A stretch of 64,000 nucleotides of DNA from positions 1,612,001 through 1,676,000 of the forward strand of contig NC_085853.1 in assembly GCF_020906515.1 (NCBI RefSeq), in the 5' to 3' direction. Made by a program: the position numbers and the translations under genes. The first letter of the stretch is position 1. Each line of letters opens with the position of its first letter. Under the pieces are notes generated by a model. That model ran no database searches, had not been told where the DNA came from, and was given only the letters and a program-made list of their open reading frames with translations. Positions 33,073 through 42,835 of this stretch are shown here, one piece after another. This DNA is from Vanrija pseudolonga (Eukaryota > Basidiomycota > Tremellomycetes > Trichosporonales > Trichosporonaceae).

Positions 33073-33240
33073 CGAGCCAAGGCTCGTCAGCCAGGGACTG
33101 TGGGGGTTCGGACAAGCCGTGCGGGGCATTCGGCAATGACCGAGTCGCGTGGTTTGCACGTTTTCCGCCTTGCCCTTACTAACAAAATGTTGCATCTCGA
33201 TCCTTTTGCCACCTGACAAACCTCAAATCGCGCACGCTTC

Positions 33241-34775
33241 ATGCCCTTGCGGGTCGAATCGCTCGTCTCCAGGCTCTCGTCCCGCCTCTCGTCGCTCTTC
33301 CTCACCCCAAAGGCCACCATGCCCGTCGCCGTTGGGCGGTCGCCGTCGCCTTCGGGCGAGCGGCCGGCCAAGAAGGCCAAGGTTGAGGGTGTTGTCGCGG
33401 ACGTTGCTGCTGCCGCCGCTGCCGCCGCTGCCGCTGCTGCACCCAAGGCCAAGGGCAAGTCGACCGACGGACCCATCCCGCCCTCGTTTCCCGGCCTCAC
33501 GACAGAGGAGATTGTGCGCCGCACCGAGGTGGAGATGGCCCTCCCCATCGAGATCCCGCGGACCTACCCCTACGAGCTCAACTACCGCGACAAGCTGGTC
33601 CTCGCGCCCATGGTGCGCACTGGCACACTGCCGACGCGTCTGCTGTCGCTGTACTATGGCGCTGGACTGGTGTGGTCGCCCGAGATTGTCGACAAGGCTA
33701 TTATCGGCGCAACGAGGACCGTTGATCGTGAGTACGTCGCTTCGACCGTTGCTGACTTCTAGCCGTCACGGGTGTCATCACCTACTCCAAGGGCCAGGGC
33801 CCAATCTTCACCACCCACCCGATCGAGAAGCCCTTCCTCATCTTCCAGATCGGCTCGGCCAACCCCGAGCTCGCGGTGGAGGCAGCCAAGGTCGTCGAGC
33901 AGGACGTCGCTGGTGTCGACCTCAACTGCGGTTGCCCCAAGCCGTTCTCGACGCACTCGGGCATGGGCGCCGGTCTGCTGTCTACGCCAGATCTCCTCCT
34001 CGACATTCTCCGTGCGCTCCTCCGTAACATCAACCTCCCGGTCAGCGCCAAGATCCGCATGCTGCCCGAGCAGGAGCCTACTCTCCTCCTTGCGGCCAAG
34101 ATCCTGCGAACTGGCGTCTCCAACCTCACGGTGCACTGCCGCACCCGTTCGATGCGTCCCAACACGGTGGCGATGTGGGACCGTCTCGGGGACATTGTCA
34201 AGCTCGGCGCCCGCCGCAACCTCCCAGTTATCTGCAATGGCGACGGTGAGGGCTGGGCCAACTGGGACAAGATCCGAAGCACGACTGGCGCGACGTCGGT
34301 CATGCTGGCCCGCAGCGCGGAGAAGAACCCGAGCGTGTTCCAGCCCTCGGGGCCAGAGTGCGCCATCAAGGTGATCATCCCGCAGCTGCTCAACATTGCC
34401 GAGTACACTGCCAACCCCTGGGGCAACACCAAGTTCCTGCTCATGCAGTTCAAGCCTAGCCCTGCGCCCATCTCGACGCTGAGCAAGCAGGAGAGGAAGG
34501 AGGCCAGCGAGGTCATGTCGCGGGCCAAGAGCGCACAGGACGTCGTGGACAAGTACGGGTTCGAGCTGGGGCAGGGCAAGGCGTTCATGGACGAGCTTGA
34601 GGTGCGCCTCAAGGCCCACCCAGAGTGGAACGTCTGGGAAGCGCGCAAGGTGGCTGAGGGGGAGGGTGTGGTCGTTGAGGCGGCCGTGGAGGAGGAGGAG
34701 GAGGCGTCGAACGGTAGCACGAGTGAGGAGCTTGACGAGGAAGAGGCGGCTGCGAACGCCGCCCACCCCGCATAG
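33241..34775 (+). CDS. DUS2: tRNA-dihydrouridine synthase, Dus2 type
   Basis: FMN enzyme that reduces uridine in the D-loop of cytoplasmic tRNAs (position 20 in Dus2/Smm1). Exons 33241-33727 and 33763-34775 give 499 residues; the alternative ATG at 33319 (MPVAVGRSPSPSGE) would shorten the N-terminus by 26. After a basic, Ala-rich leader the TIM barrel starts at YRDKLVLAPMVRTGTLPTRL and continues with the catalytic-cysteine loop GVDLNCGCPKPFSTHSGMGA. VSAKIRML, NLTVHCRTRSMRP and PVICNGDGEGWANWDK follow as FMN and phosphate-binding segments. The Dus2-like APMVR(T)GTLP phrase guides the subfamily call. The C-terminus is an acidic Glu tail; I do not see the dsRNA-binding domain of animal DUS2. The intron is only 35 nt. 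It converges with NAA35, leaving 36 bases between stops. Confidence 0.9.
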
Positions 34776-34811
34776 ATGGTAGCATTGTTACATGATGTAT
34801 TACTAGCAGTA

Positions 34812-36843
34812 TTATAAAGTGTGCGCAACGAGGAGAGGCACGCGGGATAACCGGCGTTCCCAGCCTAGCTCGCCACCGCCAGAGACGGCCTGCACCAGGC
34901 GAGACAAGTCAAGCAGGATCCCGCCAACGGGCACATGCGTGTCGACTCCAAGGTCTCTAAAGTGCTCGGTTGCTGCGTCGAGCCAGTTGAGCGCGAGGTC
35001 GAGCGCCGCAGCGGCGTCTTTTGCAACCGCCGCGTCCAGACCTGCGCGGGTACGCTCCCACTCATCGGCTGACGGGGGGACGAAGGCTGCGCGGGCACGC
35101 AGTGCAATCTTGTGCCGCAGTGTGAAGTGCGGTCGGGATGTCTTGTCGTCCGAAGCGAGGGGAATGACCGTGTAGAGCTGGGGATGAGCCGATATCCCCG
35201 AGTCCTGAACTCACCAGAAGCAGCGCCGCAGCGACAGCACCCCAGGCCTGGGCCCAGCGCGCCTCCCACGTCCCCACGAGCCCGAGGCGCGCGCGCGCCC
35301 GCGTAATAGCCAGGATCCACCACCACGCTGCGCGCTGCTCGTTGTCGGCGACGAGGCCGAGATCGAACGCCAGCAGGCTGGCGTGCAGCTCGCAGTCGAG
35401 CGAGCGCCCATGGAGCGCGGGCACGAGGCGCTCCATGTCGGGGTAGTGCGCGAGCCTGGCCGCTGCGCTCGCCTGGTCGGTCCACCCGCGCGCGAGGTGC
35501 ATGTACGCCCTGCGCTGGCGCGTGGGGTTCATCAGCGGCACTTGCAGTGTCTGGACGAGGGTCTGGGGTTAGTGGGGACAAAGGGGGGGCACATACCCCG
35601 CTGATGATGTCGCGCCAGAGGGCGAACGAGCGCCGGTCGTTCGGGCCCGTGATGTGCATGTCGATGCGCTGGAGGATTGCTGGTGGGAGGCCGGTGGCGT
35701 TCTGGAGCCACTCGTCGATCAGGCGCGCGCGGGATGGCATCTCGCAGAGCTCGGTCTGGCGTCAGTGGCTGCGACGCATCGGGTACGCACCTTGTAGATT
35801 GCGCGCACGATCGGGAGCATGGGCCGCAGCTGCACGCCAACGAGTGACTCCTCGAGCTCATCGAGCGCGTTGCCGCTCATCTGGACCATGCGCACCAGGT
35901 CGTCAGCGGCCGCGATGAACGCAGCCCACGTCGCCTCGTGGCCCGGCGGCGTGACAACCGGCAGCGGCATGTTCTGCCGCAGAAACGGGGTCACGGCGTC
36001 AAAGGCGGACGGGACGGCCTCGGTCGACAGGCGCAGGCCGTTGAGGTCGAGCTGGCTCGGGCGGTGGCGGAGCGCATCGAGCCATTGCTGGGGTGTCGTC
36101 AGCAGGCAGATTTGCCAAATAGCAGCTCGACTCACTGCACGGAAACGCAGCCGCAAAAGCACGTTGGCCCACCATGGATCACTTGCCCTCCCGGCATCGG
36201 CAGCAAGCCACGCTGTCTCGTTCTCAAGATACGTGGCCACCTCGTCGGCCGTCTCGGTCGTCTCAATCGGGATGCCGTACGCGTCGAGCCACACGTCCTC
36301 GCCGTCCCGAGCGGCGCCGTTCGCGTCCAGCAAGGCATGGTAGGCGACCTCGATGCTCTTGGCGTAGCCGAGAACCCAGGCGCGCAGGGCGGCGGTGCAC
36401 GCCTCGAGCGCAGGGAAATCAGGATGCGTGCGCTCGACGCGCGGCGAGACGAGCAGCGTGTTGTGGTAGTGCAGGCTGGTGTACACTGTCTGTGCTAGCG
36501 TCCCGCCGCGGTGCCATGCGAGCTCGCGCGCGCTCATCTCGTCCATTATCCAGCAGAGCTGCTGCGGCTTGACGAGGGCCGCGGGATCAAAGCTTCCCTT
36601 GGGGGAGATGTTGACGCCCCAGTCCATCGCGGGGTCCATCATCTCGAGCGCGTTCATTGCGTCGAGAAAGTTGAGGCTCTCGGGCTTGACTACCTCGCCC
36701 GGGGCGAGCGCTGGGGCGTCAGTGGGCTTGAGTAGTGGGATAGGCTTACTGCTCGCCGCGGCCCGGAGCCAGTCCTTGATATCGGGCATGGCGCCGTTGC
36801 CGTGGTGGAGTGATGCGATGTAGAGACGAGCCAAAGCAGACAT
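34812..36843 (-). CDS. MAK10: NatC N-acetyltransferase auxiliary subunit (Mak10/Naa35)
   Basis: Large auxiliary subunit of NatC, which with Naa30 and Naa38 acetylates N-termini starting Met-Leu, Met-Ile, Met-Phe and similar on the ribosome. Minus-strand exons 36843-36750, 36710-36136, 36087-35791, 35755-35597, 35562-35215 and 35177-34812 give 612 residues; an ATG at 36789 would give 594. The diagnostic block is FLDAMNALEMMDPAMDWG. WIMDEMSARELAWHRGGTLA follows and matches the Mak10 N-terminal domain. RMVQMSGNALDELEESLVG and RRSFALWRDIISG come later. Two introns (39 and 48 nt) are multiples of three without stops, and the others are 34-37 nt. The C-terminal exons were found only by following splice signals to a TAA at 34812. 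Confidence 0.87.
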
Positions 36844-37106
36844 TGCGGACAAAGTCGAGTGACCAAGGGGGGAGGATCGCCAGTGGGGCTCCGGTATGTC
36901 GTGGCATTTTGAACACGTGGCGGTATCACGTCACGTCGGTCGCGTTTCACAGCCACTCTAGGCTGGCTGCACTGTTTTCGCTCTACGTAGGCTGCGAGTT
37001 GCACCGCATGGACTGGTCGTAGTGCGCGACGAGAACGGCGACACCCAACACCCTCCATCACATCCTCTCATCTCATCTCATCCCACACTCCTCCGCCTCA
37101 CACACA

Positions 37107-38226
37107 ATGTCCAACTACAAAGACCCCTACCAGAACGGCGGGTCAGAGTACCTGGCGCCCACCAACATGCCGCCTGGCGCGGCGCCCGCCCATCACCAGC
37201 AGCAGCAGCAGCACGGGTACGACGGCTCGGCGCACCCTGACGCGGGGTACGAGTACAGCGCGCAGTACAACTCGTACACGTCGACCACGCCGAGCAGCTA
37301 CGAGAAGAACAATGAGAGCAAGCCCGACCTGGACGGCGTGCACGCGCTCGGCGAGCTCGGGCCAGGCGAGCGTGAGCGCCCCGGTCGTATGGGCCTCGGA
37401 CAGCCCACCTCGAGCTTTGCCGCCATGGGCCCGCCGCCGCGCTCGACGGGCATCCTCCGCATGTGGCGCAAGGACGAGCGCGGCAAGCAGTGGACTAGGG
37501 TGCGTAGCGGCGGAGGATGGAGTCGAGAGACGGCGGACAACAGAACGACGACGGCTGACGCGACGCGCAGGGTGGTGGCGTTCGCAGCACTGGCCGTCTC
37601 ATCTTCTGCTGCATCGTCGTCGCAGTGCTCATCATTATCAGCATTGTGCTGACCATCCTTCTCGTGAGTTGTAGGGCGCCGGCGCATGACATGACGCCAC
37701 GCCCCCCGGCCACGCCCGTACTGCCCGCTAACACACACCGCAGTACATCCGTCCCCCGTCGGTCGTCGTGCAGAACTTCCAGGTCGACACCAACAAGGTG
37801 TCGGTCAAGCAGGGCCAGTTCCAGGCCAACATCACGCTCTTGGTGACGGTCAACAACCCCAACTGGTTCAACGCCGACTTCAAGGAGATCAACGTCGACA
37901 TCCGCTACCCCGGCGTGCCGAACGGCCAGTTCGGCTCTGGTGCAGTCTCCAAGACCAACTTCCGCGGCTACACGCAATCGACGTTCCCCTTCCCGCTCCA
38001 GATCAACTACTCGCTCGCTCAGGACCCGAACCAGCTCATTATCAACGACCTGAACGCAAAGTGTGGCACCACGCAGGGCAGCATCACGATCGACTACACG
38101 ATCCGCCTGTGGCTCAAGATCCTAGGCGTCAGCATCAAACCCAACGTCGGGTCGTCACAGACCATCACCTGTCCCCTCACAGGCTCCGATATCCAGCAGG
38201 TCCTCAGCAAGGGCGGTGGTATCTAA
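37107..38226 (+). CDS. LEA2-domain single-pass membrane protein
   Basis: Exons 37107-37499, 37571-37663 and 37744-38226 give 322 residues. The first ~130 residues are polar and disordered (MSNYKDPYQNGG, a QQQQQ run, YEYSAQYNSYTSTTPSSYEK). A single transmembrane helix is encoded by exon 2 (RLIFCCIVVAVLIIISIVLT). After it, PSVVVQNFQVDTNKVSVKQG and NITLLVTVNNPNWFNADFKE match the LEA14-like (LEA_2) beta-sandwich, continuing through VDIRYPGVPNGQFGSG to ILGVSIKPNVGSSQTITCPL. Fungal proteins of this layout are found in the vacuolar or plasma membrane; the function is poorly known. The topology, cytosolic N-terminus and luminal or external LEA2 domain, is inference. The domain call is based on the NNPNWFN-type signature. 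Confidence 0.82.
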
Positions 38227-38375
38227 GCGTCAATATACCCCCACTTCATCCTTGTATTCCAGTGTAGAGCAGATGCATCGGACACTTTGTAAACCCGTGT
38301 GGTTGAACCACCTTGCTGCTGATGTAGCGGCAGATTTTTCTATGATTATGCTAAACAACAAAAACACGGCAATGC

Positions 38376-40042
38376 TTAAACCGAAAGCTCGGCAGCCTTG
38401 ACGTTCTTGAGGGCCTCGGCGTAAGGCTTGAGGGCGGGCTCAACCCACTCGGCGATGAACTCGTCGACCTGCTCAGGGGCACGGCCGACAAAGGTCGAGG
38501 GGTCGAGGAGGGTGTCGAGCTGGCCCCAGATGGGCTTGAAGTAGTCGTCCTTCTTGACGCGCTCGATAAGGTCGTTGTCACCGCCCTGCTCCTTGACGAC
38601 GGCACCGGCCTGGTGCGAGAGGACACGGATCTTCTCGTGGCACTCCTGGCGGTCACCGCCGGCCTTGACAATGGCCATGATGATGTTCTCGGTGGCCATG
38701 AAGGGGAGCTCCTGGTTGATCCTGCGGCGGATAACCTTGGGGTAGACGACGAGGCCCTCGGTGATGTTCTGCATGGTGGTGAGGAGGATGTCGGCAGTGA
38801 GGAACGCCTCGGGGAGGGTGACGCGGCGGTTGGCCGAGTCGTCGAGGGTACGCTCAAACCACTGAACCGACGAGGTCATCAGAGTGTTCTGGTAGATGGC
38901 GAACAGGTGGCGCGCAAGCGAGCAGGCACGCTCCGAGCGCATGGGGTTGCGCTTGTAGGCCATGGCCGACGAGCCGATCTGGTCCTTCTCGAAGGGCTCC
39001 TCGACCTCCTTGAGGTTGGCGAGGAGACGGATGTCGGTGGCCATCTTGTGGATGGAAGCACCGAACGAGGCGAGGGGCGCGAGGACGTCGGCGTCAATCT
39101 TGCGCGAGTAGGTCTGACCAGTGACGGGGTAGGCGTAGGGGAAGCCAAAGAGCTCGGTGACGCGCTTGTCGAGGGCCTTGACCTTCTCGTGGTCGCCGTC
39201 AAAGAGCTGGAGGAACGAGCCCTGGGTGCCGGTGGTGCCCTTGACGCCGCGGAAGCCGAGGTCGTTGCGCGCGCGCTCGAGGTTGCGCAGGTCCCAGAGG
39301 AGCTCCTGGATCCAGAGGGTCGCGCGCTTGCCGACAGTCGTCAGCTGGGCGGGCTGGAAGTGGGTGAAGCCGAGCGTCGGGAGGTCACGGTACTGCTTGG
39401 CAAAGGCCGAGAGACGCGAGATGACGACGGCGAGCTTGGGGATGAGAATGTCGAGACCGTCACGGAGGAAGATGAGGTCGGCGTTGTCGGTAACGTAGCA
39501 CGAGGTGGCACCGAGGCTGGCGGGGGTTAGCGGGTGGTCTCGGAACGTGCGTCCTAGTCTACTTACTGGATGATACCGGCAGCGGCGGGGGCGACGGTGC
39601 CAAAGGTGTGGACGTGGGCCATAACGTCGTCTGGGCATCAGCCTTGGTCTTTGCGGGCTGAACTCACGGCGGCGCTTCTTCTCCTCCTCGGCAGCGACCT
39701 TCATCTGGGCCTCGTCGAGGTCGAGGTGAGCCTTCATCTGCTCAATGGCCTCGTCCGAGATGGGGAGGCCGAGCTCCTGTACCGGGTTAGTCGTGCGTAA
39801 AAACTGGCGTTCTACCCACCTTCTCAGCAATGGCAAGGTTGAGCCAGAGCTTGCGCCAGGTGCCGAAGCGGGTCTGGAGGTGGGGTCAGTTGGGGTCTCA
39901 ACGCAGGCGATGGAAGCAACTAACGGCGTTGGAGAAGAGCTTGGACATCTCCTTGGACGCATAGCGCCTAGTGGGTCAGTGGGTGTTCATGCTGCATTCC
40001 TGAGCATGCTCACGAAGAGAGGGGGGTCTGGTACGAGTCCAT
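38376..40042 (-). CDS. ADE13: Adenylosuccinate lyase
   Basis: Purine-biosynthesis enzyme that splits SAICAR to AICAR and adenylosuccinate to AMP, releasing fumarate. Minus-strand exons 40042-40014, 39967-39925, 39873-39820, 39776-39668, 39630-39567 and 39516-38376 give 479 residues. Motifs are PLSSRYASKEM at the N-terminus, [15 protein letters not shown] (first conserved lyase region, catalytic His), [38 protein letters not shown], and [20 protein letters not shown], the mobile signature loop with the catalytic Ser. The C-terminal [20 protein letters not shown] segment is also typical. The length is normal for eukaryotic ADSL. Exons are tiny at the 5' end. It diverges from malate dehydrogenase across about 640 bases. 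Confidence 0.95.
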
Positions 40043-40678
40043 GGTGGCTGTTGTTGTGTGATGGGAGTTGTTGCACCTAGTCTTGTCCCCCAATCTCCCT
40101 TCCTCCCAACTTTTGAATGCCCAGATATTATCTCGTCCCTGCCTGCCGGGTGATAACGCCAACTTGTTCCGTAAAGCCACGTGGGATATTCCACGTCATT
40201 ATACCTGCCATGTCACTCCCCCCTCCCCTACCGGTTGTCTTGTTGCCGTTGGGGCAGGGTTCAATGTTCGATATTGCGCGTGTTGCGTCGTTTGTTATTC
40301 GCAGTGGAGGCGGCACTGGTCGCGGTGACCCCTGAATGCTACTTGGTGGGGACGGCGTCGTAGTGCTGGCTGCTGTCTCTGCTTGCTGCCTGGCTGGCGC
40401 GCGTCGGGATGAACTGACCGGTCGTACGCCGTGTCGGACCGGCAGCCAGCCAGACACGCCAACGTACCAGGGGTGACGCCGGACACAACCCACCCGCACG
40501 CCATGTCCCCCCAAGCTAGTTCCCACCCACCAACCCCCCCCCCCCCCTGGTGCGTCCAGCGTCTCCCCGTTCCATTGCCTTCTTATCCCATCCTCTCTCA
40601 ACCTTCCCTCTCTTCCCTCCATCCAACCTCTTACTCTTCTTCCTTCACTCCCAAAACCCCCCAAACACATAACCAAAC
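40043..40678. promoter_or_regulatory. Divergent promoter between ADE13 and malate dehydrogenase
   Basis: The region holds an E-box CACGTG at 40178-40183 inside a longer inverted repeat, ACGTGG-gatatt-CCACGT (40179-40196), about 140 bases from the ADE13 start. A C14 homopolymer lies at 40534-40547, and a pyrimidine-rich leader runs to the split MDH start codon. An in-frame upstream ATG at 40503 matters for the MDH entry. Confidence 0.5.
40534..40547. repeat. C14 homopolymer
   Basis: Fourteen C residues in the leader region of malate dehydrogenase. The length is error-prone in sequencing, and it lies inside the alternative N-terminal reading frame. Confidence 0.6.
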
Positions 40679-42279
40679 AGTGTGTACTACACACGATTTG
40701 TGCATCCACAAACTGACATTCGCCTTAGTGGTCAAGGCTGTCGTTGCTGGTGCTGCCGGTCAGTCTATATGCGCAGTTCCGAAGACCTTTTGACTGACAC
40801 CCCCCCAGGTGGTATCGGTCAGCCTCTCTCGCTGCTCCTCAAGCTCAACCCCCTCATCACTGAGCTCTCGCTCTACGATGTCGTCAACTCGCCTGGTGTA
40901 AGTCGCATCGGAGCTCCGGCGAACGGACCTCGCACCTTGCCCACGTCAAGGAGCACCAACCGAACATCGCACTGACCCAACCCCACAGGTCGCTGTTGAC
41001 CTCTCGCACATCAACACCCCCGCCCAGGTCAAGGGCTTCCTCCCCGAGAACAACGGTGCCGAGGAGGCTCTCAAGGGTGCCGACATTGTTGTCATCCCCG
41101 CCGGTGTCCCCCGCAAGCCTGGTATGACGTACGTAGCCCACCCTTGTCTCTGATCACTCGGAATGACGAGCTAACCTGTCCACAGCCGTGACGACCTCTT
41201 CGTGCGTCCTAGACCTTGACTGAATATCCCGTAACATTTTACTAACGCCGTATCTGCTGCTGTTTGCATTCAACAGAGGGTGAGTAGAACAGCCGGGTTC
41301 CCTGGGACCCCGCAAGCCGCACACGTGCTGACCCCTACAGGTCAACGCCGGCATCTGCGCTACCCTTGCCCAGGCCATCGCCAACGCTGCCCCCAAGGCC
41401 TTCATCCTCGTCATCTCGAACCCCGTCAACTCGACCGTCCCCGTCTTTGCCGAGGTCCTCAAGAAGTCGGGTGCTTACGACCCCAAGCGGTGAGTCTGGG
41501 CGCGCTGAACCCCACCATCGGGTGATGGAATCGGAACGCACATGGCTTGTGCGCTTCCGACCGCCTTCCGATCTCCGCAAGGACCGTGGCTGACTCCCTC
41601 TCCAGCCTCTTCGGTGTCACCACCCTTGACGTCGTCCGTGCCGCCACCTTCGTCTCGTCGGTCGTTGGCAAGCCCCTCGACGCCCCCAAGTACAACGTCC
41701 CCGTTGTCGGCGGCCACTCGGGTGCCACCATCCTCCCCCTCCTCACCCAGTCGGAGCCCCAGATCGTACGTAGTGCTGTCGGATGTCTGAACATTAGCTC
41801 ACGTATCAGCCCGCTGCCATCCTCAACGACCAGGCCAAGCGCGACGCCCTCATCAAGCGCATCCAGTTCGGCGGTGACGAGGTCGTCGAGGCCAAGAACG
41901 GTGGTGGCTCGGCTACCCTCTCGATGGCCCAGGCCGGCGCCCACTTCGCCAACCTCGTCATCCAGGCTGCCTTCGCCGGCAAGACCACTGTTGTCCAGTC
42001 GTACATCGACCTCGAGGCCGCCCCCGGTGGCAAGGGCGTCCAGAAGGAGATCGGCTCCGACCTCGCCTACTTCTCGGTCAACGTTGAGCTCGGCGTGAGT
42101 GTTAATGCCTGGCTTAGCGAGTCCATTCTAACCCCCCTTAGCGTGACGGTGTCCAGAACATCCTCCCCATCGGCAACATTGACGACCAGGAGAAGACCCT
42201 CCTCGCCGCTGCCGTCAAGGAGCTCGGCCCCTCGATCGAGAAGGGCGTCCAGTTCACCCCTGCTCCCCCCAAGCTCTAA
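40679..42279 (+). CDS. MDH: NAD-dependent malate dehydrogenase, start codon split by an intron
   Basis: Interconverts malate and oxaloacetate. Coding exons are 40679 (A only), 40729-40758, 40809-40897, 40989-41128, 41186-41201, 41277-41279, 41341-41489, 41606-41765, 41810-42094 and 42142-42279, giving 336 residues. Motifs are [18 protein letters not shown] (NAD loop), [36 protein letters not shown] with the substrate arginines, [41 protein letters not shown] and [16 protein letters not shown] with the catalytic His. The family resembles mitochondrial/peroxisomal-type MDH, but the product starting MVKAVVAG has no targeting presequence, so a cytosolic form is inferred. The first intron (40680-40728) separates A from TG of the start. 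A 3-nt exon (AGG) supplies the residue between DLF and VNAG. Both are discussed as findings. Confidence 0.92.
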
Positions 42280-42835
42280 AACGCCAGTAGCGCTGGTTGT
42301 ATGATCGCATTAGATGGGGTCGCATGATGATAGCGCGAATAGGTTGTTTTATTTGGCGAGCAAAATGGGAGAGATAGCAGGAGTCTTGAATGTAAAAGGT
42401 TGAAGAGCAGCCGCATGGCAGTGCCAGTGGTGGTGCCACTTCGGGTCTAAATGTGCAGTGCGGGTCTATGACGTGACGTGTTGGCATTTTATTGCCGAAG
42501 GGTGCAAACGCGCCGCCGCTGACACAGCCGCGTGCACCACTCGGTCACACTCCGCGCGCTGACTACACTGGTCGAGCATCAACACCATTTGCAGTCATCT
42601 TGTTCTAAACACTACCTACACAAACAGTGAGTCAGCCTACAGCACAGCAAGCATCGCTGGCATCTTCCGCGGCACCCGCAGTGGTGGCGAGCGCGACGTC
42701 ACCTTTTATCGCAGGCGTATAAAGCGGGCCCGCCGCTGTCATTTTCTCCTCCACAGCATCAATCACACCGTTGTATCCTGTACTAATCCGCCCCTTCCTA
42801 GCCCTAACACCCTACACCCCAACCTAATAGACAAA
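42280..42835. promoter_or_regulatory. Thioredoxin promoter
   Basis: The 556 bases hold the MDH 3' end and the TRX promoter. A consensus TATAAA is at 42718-42723, about 115 bases before the start, followed by a pyrimidine-rich leader ending acaaaATGG. No further element stands out. Confidence 0.55.

Noticed and set aside
40503-40730. A mitochondrial targeting sequence for malate dehydrogenase from the upstream ATG
   Set aside because: The stretch has almost no basic residues and is Pro/Ser/Thr-rich, unlike a presequence; the spliced start fits better.
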